Assembly: GCA_965238215.1 (NCBI GenBank)
Contig: OZ250180.1
Coordinates: forward strand, 1,860,001 to 1,924,000
DNA: 64,000 nucleotides
Origin: JAPULR01 sp965238215
GTDB taxonomy: Bacteria; Chloroflexota; Dehalococcoidia; Lucifugimonadales; GCA-2712585
Direction: 5' to 3'
The position numbers and the translations under genes are program-made. Numbering within the stretch: position 1 is the first letter of the stretch; each line of letters starts with the position of its first letter. Below are positions 58,593-64,000 of this stretch, in pieces. Under the pieces are notes generated by a model. It was given only the letters and a program-made list of their open reading frames with translations, did not search any database and was not told where the DNA came from.

Positions 58593-59408
58593 CTACTTCA
58601 ACGTCGCCACCAGTAGATAACCTTCGCCGTTGTCGTCGTACACGGGATAGGGCTTCGTCTCCACCTCGAAGCCCGCCCGAGCCAGCAAATTTTGCCAGGT
58701 GGCCAGAGGGAAGAGGCCCGTGACGTGCCGGTCCGTTTCCACTTCCAACCGGTCGTCCTTCTTGATGAAGTAGACAAACACCGTCTCCACCGTGGAGTCC
58801 GATGGGTCCATATCCGTGATGTATTGGATATAGGTGAATTCCACGTCGCCCGCGATACGGGTGCGGTGCTCGACCGTGGTGCCACTAAAGGTCTCTGCAA
58901 ACCAGTCAGGCACGGTGATGAGAATTCCACCAGGCTGCAAGTGTGCACGGGCCGTGGAGAAGGTAGCCGACAGGTCTTCCTCCGTGAGCATATAGGAGAT
59001 GGCGTCGTGAATGAGAACGGCTTGAAAGCGGCGGCCCAGCCGCACGGATCGCATGTCCCCCACATGATGCTCCACATCGGGGTTCAGGGCTTGGGAGTTG
59101 GCCAGCATTTGCGGCGAAATATCCACCGCCGTAGCCTGAACGTCGCCGGTGAGGTGGGAAAGTAGATGGCCGCCGCCAACGCCTAGCTCCAACACGTCGT
59201 GACGGCCCGGTCCGAGTTTCTCCCTCAGGGCCTGACGCCAGAAAGACGCTTCTTCGGCGTACTCTTCCGGCGGGTCCAGCAAGGGCCACAGGTGGGACAG
59301 ATCGTTGTAGAGGCGGTTTTCCATATCGTCGCGGCTCGGTGCAAAGTAGGCGGGCTGGATTATACCATCGGTGCCTTCATCTTTTGCATGCGCACTGGAA
59401 GACGCCAT
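58593..59408 (-). CDS. SAM-dependent methyltransferase
   Basis: ATG 59408 gives a 271-residue protein with HDVLELGVGGGHLLSHLTGD (motif I), ATAVDISPQMLANSQALNPD (acidic residue), HVGDMRSVRLGRRFQAVLIH DAISY (motif II), ARAHLQPGGILITVPDW (motif III). This is a class I methyltransferase of the Methyltransf_25/31 type. The N-terminal ENRLYNDLSHLWPLLDPPEE segment is shared with a Chloroflexota-type group. Substrate unknown. The 100-residue extension upstream (from 59732) is not coding. Confidence 0.85.
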   Translation of the reverse strand: MASSSAHAKDEGTDGIIQPAYFAPSRDDMENRLYNDLSHLWPLLDPPEEYAEEASFWRQALREKLGPGRHDVLELGVGGGHLLSHLTGDVQATAVDISPQMLANSQALNPDVEHHVGDMRSVRLGRRFQAVLIHDAISYMLTEEDLSATFSTARAHLQPGGILITVPDWFAETFSGTTVEHRTRIAGDVEFTYIQYITDMDPSDSTVETVFVYFIKKDDRLEVETDRHVTGLFPLATWQNLLARAGFEVETKPYPVYDDNGEGYLLVATLK

Positions 59409-59604
59409 TCGTGTTTTTCCACGTGTCACTCTGAACCCAGCGAAGAATCTCGTTTTCCTTGCGCCAATCCCCCCGCAGTCACGGCAATAAGTGATACGCA
59501 GCCCGGCCGGTTGTGTGTACTTTGTATCGACTGCCGCAACCTCCCGCTGTTCGCCTCCCGGCTGACCCCCTAAGCTTGTGCTACCATTTCGTCGAGGCGC
59601 CACC

Positions 59605-60471
59605 GTGACGAAGATAACTGAAGCATACCACTCCAAGGGACGCCGACCCTTGGTTATCTGCGATTTCTCCCCTCCTCGTGGCGCTTCCGTCGACTTCCTT
59701 GAAGCCGCCCGCGGTCTGGACGCCGACTTCATTTCCGTGAACTATAACCCTGGCCGCGTCCCCCGCGCAGACTCCGCCATAACCGCCCACCTCATCCGCC
59801 GGCACACTGGCCGCGACGTGCTATTCACACTGGCCGTGCGGGACATGAACCCGCTGGCCCTCCAAAGCCACGTCTTGGGAGCCTCGACCCTGGGGCTGGA
59901 GAATCTGCTAGTCCTTGGAGGCGATCCCTTCCCCCCATCCCGGAACCGCCGGGGGAGTTGCGTCGGGACCATGCGCCCTACAGAATTGATGCGGGCAGTC
60001 CGAAACATGAACAATGGCCTCGACGGTCGAGGCCGCCCCTTGGAGAGCGCCGCAAACCTATGCGTCGGCGGTGTCATCGACCTTGGCCAAGACGTCGAGG
60101 ATGCAGCGCGCCTGACCCGCAAGAAGGTGGAAGCCGGGGCGCAATTCTTCGTCACCCAGCCCGTCTTTGATCCGCAGCAAAAGAGGGCCTTCGAAGTTGC
60201 CTACGAAGCCGCAGCCGGCGAGCCGCTGGCGGCGCCGGTCTTCTATGGCCTGCAGATCCTTTGGCCTGGCCGGATCGCTTTCTCTCTCGTCCCTCCCCAC
60301 TATCAGCGGCAGTTGGAACGTGGGCGTTCCGGCGATGATATAGCGATGGAAGTCTGGGAGGGGCTTCGCCGGGAAGGGATCGATACCCTCTACTTAGTGC
60401 CGCCAATCGGCCCGCGAGGGGCTAGAGACTACGAAGCGGGAAACCGGTTTCTGGAACGCGTCCGCGCCTGA
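59605..60471 (+). CDS. Methylenetetrahydrofolate reductase family protein
   Basis: GTG 59605 gives VTKITEAYHSKGRRPLVICD, with FSPPRGASVDFLEAARGLDA, FISVNYNPGRVPRADSAITA, LENLLVLGGDPFPPSRNRRG, VGGVIDLGQDVEDAARLTRK and KVEAGAQFFVTQPVFDPQQK. This is the MetF fold with the FAD-binding barrel. The protein (288 residues) is of the group that in many bacteria acts with corrinoid pathways. It is cytoplasmic and stands upstream of ribF. Confidence 0.85.
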   Translation: MTKITEAYHSKGRRPLVICDFSPPRGASVDFLEAARGLDADFISVNYNPGRVPRADSAITAHLIRRHTGRDVLFTLAVRDMNPLALQSHVLGASTLGLENLLVLGGDPFPPSRNRRGSCVGTMRPTELMRAVRNMNNGLDGRGRPLESAANLCVGGVIDLGQDVEDAARLTRKKVEAGAQFFVTQPVFDPQQKRAFEVAYEAAAGEPLAAPVFYGLQILWPGRIAFSLVPPHYQRQLERGRSGDDIAMEVWEGLRREGIDTLYLVPPIGPRGARDYEAGNRFLERVRA

Positions 60472-60590
60472 CAAATCGACCCGTCCACTGACGCTGCGTG
60501 ATTGCTACCCCTTTCCCTTCTGTGCTACCATCCTTGCACGTCGCCGACCCATGAGTTTCGCAAACAGAGCAAGGACTGGAGCAGACCCAC

Positions 60591-61526
60591 GTGTCCGTTG
60601 AGCATCAGCTAAAGGGCGTCTGCCCCCCCAAAGACACGGCGGTAACCATTGGCACTTTCGATGGCGTCCACCGGGGTCATCAACACCTGTTCCGAAGTCT
60701 CAAGGCTGCCGCCCAAGCCGACAATCTTCAAACCTGTGCCATTGTCTTTCGCAACCAGCCCCGCTCCGTGCTTGTTCGCGGGGCGGAGGTGGAATACATC
60801 ACCCCCTGGGAAGAACGCAAGGCCCTCATTGAGGCCCAGGGCGTGGACCATCTGGTGGCCCTGAATTTCACCCGAGACTTGGCGGCCATTCGCGCTCGGG
60901 ATTTCGTGAATATGCTGGTCGCAAACCTGAAGATGAAGGCCCTGGTCGTAGGCCCGGACTTTGCCCTCGGGCACCGCCGGGAAGGCGATATTCCTGCCCT
61001 GCGCGCCATGGGAAGCCAATTAGGCTTCCGTTTACACGTGCTGGAGCCCAAAGCCGTGGACAGCCAGCCTATCAGAAGCCGTGTCCTCCGCAAAATAATC
61101 AGCGACGGTCGGGTTGTGGACGCTGCCCGAATGTTGGGCCGTCCCTTCGTCCTCCAGGGCGTGGTCGTGGAGGGCGATCGCCGCGGCAGGGAGCTTGGAT
61201 TCCCCACTGCCAACCTCGCCCTCGATGCCAGTATTCTCGCCCCAAAGCATGGAATCTACGCCACTTGGGCCAGCTTCCAGGGCGAGAAAAGACCTTCCGC
61301 CACCAGCATCGGCGTCCGGCCCACTTTCGGCGGCGGGCCCCGCTTCGTCGAGGTCTATGTAATGGACTTCGACGGTGACCTATATGGAGAGACGATGGAC
61401 GTTGAGTTCGTGCGCCTCCTCCGCGACGAGCAGTATTTCGAATCGGTTTCCTGCCTCGTTAGGCAGATGGAGCTGGACGTGGAGCAGGCCCGGGCTGTGC
61501 TCTCCGGCGGGGAGGTGGGAACATGA
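60591..61526 (+). CDS. ribF: Bifunctional riboflavin kinase / FAD synthetase
   Basis: GTG 60591 gives a 311-residue protein. The N-terminal FAD synthetase half has VTIGTFDGVHRGHQHLFRSL, the nucleotidyl transferase motif, and VVGPDFALGHRREGDIPALR; the C-terminal kinase half has LGRPFVLQGVVVEGDRRGRE, LGFPTANLALDASILAPKHG and YVMDFDGDLYGETMDVEFVR. It makes FMN and FAD, needed by the several FAD enzymes in this window. The stop overlaps tyrS (ATGA). Confidence 0.95.
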   Translation: MSVEHQLKGVCPPKDTAVTIGTFDGVHRGHQHLFRSLKAAAQADNLQTCAIVFRNQPRSVLVRGAEVEYITPWEERKALIEAQGVDHLVALNFTRDLAAIRARDFVNMLVANLKMKALVVGPDFALGHRREGDIPALRAMGSQLGFRLHVLEPKAVDSQPIRSRVLRKIISDGRVVDAARMLGRPFVLQGVVVEGDRRGRELGFPTANLALDASILAPKHGIYATWASFQGEKRPSATSIGVRPTFGGGPRFVEVYVMDFDGDLYGETMDVEFVRLLRDEQYFESVSCLVRQMELDVEQARAVLSGGEVGT

Positions 61527-62803
61527 AGCTGGACGACGCCGTTCTTCAACAGGTGCTGCGACGGGGCGTGGTGGAGATAATTGTGGAGGAGGAGTTCGTT
61601 CGCCTCCTCCAGGAGGGCAAACCACTCAGGCTAAAGATGGGTTTCGACCCCAGCAGGCCTGACATCCACCTTGGCCACGTTATTGGCCTTCGCAAGCTGC
61701 GACAGCTTCAGGAACTTGGCCACAAAGTCGTTCTCATCGTGGGGGACTGGACGGCCCAAATTGGCGATCCCAGCGGCGAGTCCGTCACCCGTCCCATGCT
61801 CACCCACGAGCAGGTCATGGCCAACGCCCAATCTTACCTCCAACAGTTCTTCAGGGTGGTGGACGAGGACCGGACAGAAACGGTGCTCCAGAGCGAGTGG
61901 TTCGGCAAGTTCACCCTCGCCACCGTTCTGGACCTCACCCGCCGCTTCACCCTGGCCCAATTCCTAGAGCGGGACGATTTCGCTCGCCGCTATAAGGCCA
62001 ACCGCCCCATAGCCATAACCGAATTCCTCTATCCCCTGCTCCAGGCCTACGACTCCGTAGCCATCCGGTCCGACGTGGAGTTTGGCGGCACGGACCAGAA
62101 GTTCAACCTGCTAGTGGGCCGCCAGCTTCAGTCAATGATGGGCCAGAAGCCTCAGCAGTGCTTTCTCATGCCACTGCTGGTGGGCACCGACGGCGTACAG
62201 AAGATGAGCAAGAGCCTGGACAACTACGTTGCCGTGGATGATCCTCCCCTCGAGATGTTCGGCAAGCTCATGTCCATCGCCGACAATCTCATGCTGGACT
62301 ATTTCGAATACCTGACGGACGTTTCACCCCCGGAACTGGACGAAATGCGGAGGGCCATCGAGACCGACTCGGTGAACCCCATGGACCTGAAGAAGCGGCT
62401 GGCCGCCGAGGTGACTAGCCAGTTCTATCCCCATGACGATGTTCTGGACGCCCGGACCCACTTCGAGCGCACGGTGCAGCGTCGACAGCTCCCCCAAGAC
62501 ATCCCCCAAGTTGGCTTCCGAATTTCCCCCTCTGTCGTGTGCGTCTACCCGATTGACACATCGGGCGAGACCAGGCAGATAAGCCCCTCCGAGCAGCGCG
62601 ACCGGGTTGCCGCAGTCGACCTGATTTGGGCCGCCGGGCTGGCCAAGTCTAAAGGTGAGGCCAAGCGCCTTCTCTCCCAGTCGGCGGTGGAAGTAGACCA
62701 GCGGCGGCACCGCGAACCGTGGATTCAGCTTCGAGACGGCGCCGTCATACGGGTGGGCCGACGCCGGTTCGCTCGCTTGGCGAATCTGGATGAACGCCAG
62801 TAA
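61523..62803 (+). CDS. tyrS: Tyrosyl-tRNA synthetase
   Basis: ATG 61523 overlaps the ribF stop. The 426-residue enzyme has MGFDPSRPDIHLGHVIGLRK with the HLGH signature, IVGDWTAQIGDPSGESVTRP, FGGTDQKFNLLVGRQLQ, and the KMSKS motif (GVQKMSKSLDNYVAV). The C-terminal S4 domain (LIWAAGLAKSKGEAKRLLSQ, SAVEVDQRRHR) binds tRNA. It is the TyrRS type 2 (TyrZ-like) by its pattern. Confidence 0.96.
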   Translation: MKLDDAVLQQVLRRGVVEIIVEEEFVRLLQEGKPLRLKMGFDPSRPDIHLGHVIGLRKLRQLQELGHKVVLIVGDWTAQIGDPSGESVTRPMLTHEQVMANAQSYLQQFFRVVDEDRTETVLQSEWFGKFTLATVLDLTRRFTLAQFLERDDFARRYKANRPIAITEFLYPLLQAYDSVAIRSDVEFGGTDQKFNLLVGRQLQSMMGQKPQQCFLMPLLVGTDGVQKMSKSLDNYVAVDDPPLEMFGKLMSIADNLMLDYFEYLTDVSPPELDEMRRAIETDSVNPMDLKKRLAAEVTSQFYPHDDVLDARTHFERTVQRRQLPQDIPQVGFRISPSVVCVYPIDTSGETRQISPSEQRDRVAAVDLIWAAGLAKSKGEAKRLLSQSAVEVDQRRHREPWIQLRDGAVIRVGRRRFARLANLDERQ

Positions 62804-62828
62804 TGAAGACAAAGATATGTCCCCGCTG

Positions 62829-62848
62829 GGGGCGGTTTCAAACCGTCC
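62829..62848. repeat. GGGGGC-type palindrome
   Basis: GGGCGGTTTCAAACCGTCC forms a short hairpin between tyrS and the aminotransferase. It belongs to the GTAGGGGC palindrome family but lacks the GTA start. Confidence 0.7.
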
Positions 62849-62868
62849 TTGCCGGTTAAGGAGGCGAC

Positions 62869-63978
62869 GTGAAAATCCCCAAGCAGAACCTTAGAATTCC
62901 GGGCCCGACGCCCTGCCCGGATGAAATCATGGAGCTCATGAGCAGCCCCATGATCAACCACCGTGGGCCGGAGTTCAAGGAGCTTCTGTACAGCGTTACC
63001 GACCGGCTCAAGCGCGTCTTCCAGACCGGCAACGATCTTTACATCCTCACCGCCTCCGGCACCGGAGCACTGGAAGCCTCTCTGGTCAACACCCTCTCCC
63101 CCGGCGACGAGGTAATAGCCGCCGTCACCGGTTCCTTTGGCCGCCGCTACGCCGACATGGCCGAGGCTGTGGGCGCTTCCGTCACCCGCCTGGATTTTGA
63201 GTGGGGGACCGCCGTTGACGTTCCCACAATTCGCCAGGCCCTCGAAGCCCAGCCGGACGTAAAAGCCGTTCTCGTCACCCACAACGAGACCTCCACCGGC
63301 GTCATCAATGACTTGGAAGCCATCGCTGCCGTGGTCAAGGGGGAATTCGATAAACTCCTTCTGGTGGACGCCGTCAGCAGCCTCGGCTGCGTATCCCTTC
63401 CCGTAGACCGGTGGCGCTGCGACGTTGTCGCCACCGCCTCCCAGAAAGGTTTCCTTACTCCCCCTGGCCTCTCTTTCATCAGCTTCGGCCCGGGGGCTTG
63501 GGAAGCCCGCAAAAGCGCAACGGCCACCAGCTTCTACTTCGACCTCGCGACCGCCCAGACCTACCTGGAGCGGGGACAGACGCCCTTCACCCCCAATCTG
63601 CCGCTCTTCTACGCCCTTGACCGCTCTCTGGACGTTTTGCTGGACGAAGGGTTGGAGGAGACCTACACCCGCCACGCCTACTTTGGAGATATGACCCGCC
63701 GTGGCGTTAAGGCTCTCGGTCTCCAGCTCCTTGCCGACGACCATTGCGCCTCCAACACCGTTACCGCCGTCCGCATTCCGTCAAGCATCGACGCTAAGGC
63801 TCTGGTAAACACCCTTCGTTTAGAGCACGGCGTGGTCGTGGGCGGCGGCTTGGGCGAGCTCGAGGGAAAAATTATCCGCATCGGGCACCTGGGCGCCGTG
63901 TCGGAGCCGGATATCGTTGACTGCCTGGAAGCCCTTGGCAAAACCCTAGAGTCGATGGGCTTTCGAGCCGGAGATTAG
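62869..63978 (+). CDS. Class V aminotransferase (alanine/serine-glyoxylate type)
   Basis: GGAGGCGAC precedes GTG 62869. The 369-residue protein begins VKIPKQNLRIPGPTPCPDEI, has MINHRGPEFKELLYSVTDRL, LTASGTGALEASLVNTLSPG, VLVTHNETSTGVINDLEAIA, LLLVDAVSSLGCVSLPVDRW and the PLP Lys in ATASQKGFLTPPGLSFISFG. This is the alanine-glyoxylate / serine-glyoxylate / phosphonate aminotransferase group. It moves an amino group to glyoxylate or a related keto acid. Window ends 22 bp after it. Confidence 0.93.
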   Translation: MKIPKQNLRIPGPTPCPDEIMELMSSPMINHRGPEFKELLYSVTDRLKRVFQTGNDLYILTASGTGALEASLVNTLSPGDEVIAAVTGSFGRRYADMAEAVGASVTRLDFEWGTAVDVPTIRQALEAQPDVKAVLVTHNETSTGVINDLEAIAAVVKGEFDKLLLVDAVSSLGCVSLPVDRWRCDVVATASQKGFLTPPGLSFISFGPGAWEARKSATATSFYFDLATAQTYLERGQTPFTPNLPLFYALDRSLDVLLDEGLEETYTRHAYFGDMTRRGVKALGLQLLADDHCASNTVTAVRIPSSIDAKALVNTLRLEHGVVVGGGLGELEGKIIRIGHLGAVSEPDIVDCLEALGKTLESMGFRAGD

Positions 63979-64000
63979 CGCCCACGGCATTCGTTTCCCC

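Noticed and set aside
58593..59732. 379-codon version of the methyltransferase
   Set aside because: The first 108 residues are basic and unlike the family, and lie over a CTGAACCCAGCGAAGAATCT repeat; ATG 59408 is the better start.
62725..63744. 339-codon open frame on the minus strand
   Set aside because: It lies opposite the aminotransferase and the end of tyrS; Gly/Val/His-rich shadow composition and no family features.

Overview
This window looks like one contig from a moderately high-GC bacterium, most likely a Chloroflexota of the Dehalococcoidia / SAR202 type. That is an inference from gene content: the futalosine menaquinone operon, tandem SDR and FAD-dependent oxidoreductase paralogues, DUF2203, an HspR-type dnaK operon, and many short hairpin repeats between genes. 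No rRNA, CRISPR array or insertion sequence was seen.

Layout. 1-2.3 kb: broken membrane gene and a HigB/HigA-ImmA toxin-antitoxin locus. 2.3-3.1 kb: six tRNA genes behind one promoter. 3.2-8.9 kb: small membrane protein, DUF2203, epoxyqueuosine reductase, broken acetyltransferase, HAD phosphatase, SDR, and a cluster of tiny membrane proteins. 9.3-22.8 kb: second SDR, AbiJ-like defence protein, serine hydrolase, two HEPN-like proteins, two FAD oxidoreductases, an aldehyde dehydrogenase with an unusual N-terminal fusion, a DUF429 protein, and a one-domain voltage-gated cation channel. 22.9-30.2 kb: a four-fold array of promoter + lipoprotein + protease start, where only the last copy keeps a full-length (1246-residue) trypsin-like protease with a long Trp/Arg-rich repeat tail. 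30.2-41 kb: methyltransferase, three DsrE-like proteins, PQQ propeller protein, class V aminotransferase, esterase, repeat-rich spacers, metallo-hydrolase and a frameshifted lipoprotein. 41-45.7 kb: a two-gene D-glutamate cyclase-like pair, a 210-bp tandem repeat, and an NHL/thioredoxin gene that reads through an in-frame TGA at a redox Cys position. 45.9-52 kb: CoA-transferase subunits split by a Doc-type toxin-antitoxin pair, hspR-grpE-dnaK, and a VapBC-type pair. 52-64 kb: deacetylase, TetR regulator with operator, mqnE-mqnA-mqnC-mqnD, methyltransferase, MetF-like reductase, ribF-tyrS, and a class V aminotransferase.

The strongest candidates for something new are two. (1) A probable selenoprotein at 44253-45737: the frame is open across TGA at 45597-45599, which falls in a CxINC redox motif and is followed at a suitable distance by a compact hairpin with G in its loop. 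(2) The lipoprotein/protease cassette array at 22955-30140, in which a NAL1-like protease seems to be split into a lipoprotein and a protease gene and then amplified, with three protease copies cut off after 29-60 codons.

Several other genes are interrupted by stops or frameshifts (1-703, 779-1872, 5091-5627, 34277-34687, 39854-41030). These may be real decay or assembly errors, and this caveat also applies to the TGA gene. Product names are from recognition of motifs by eye; no search was run.
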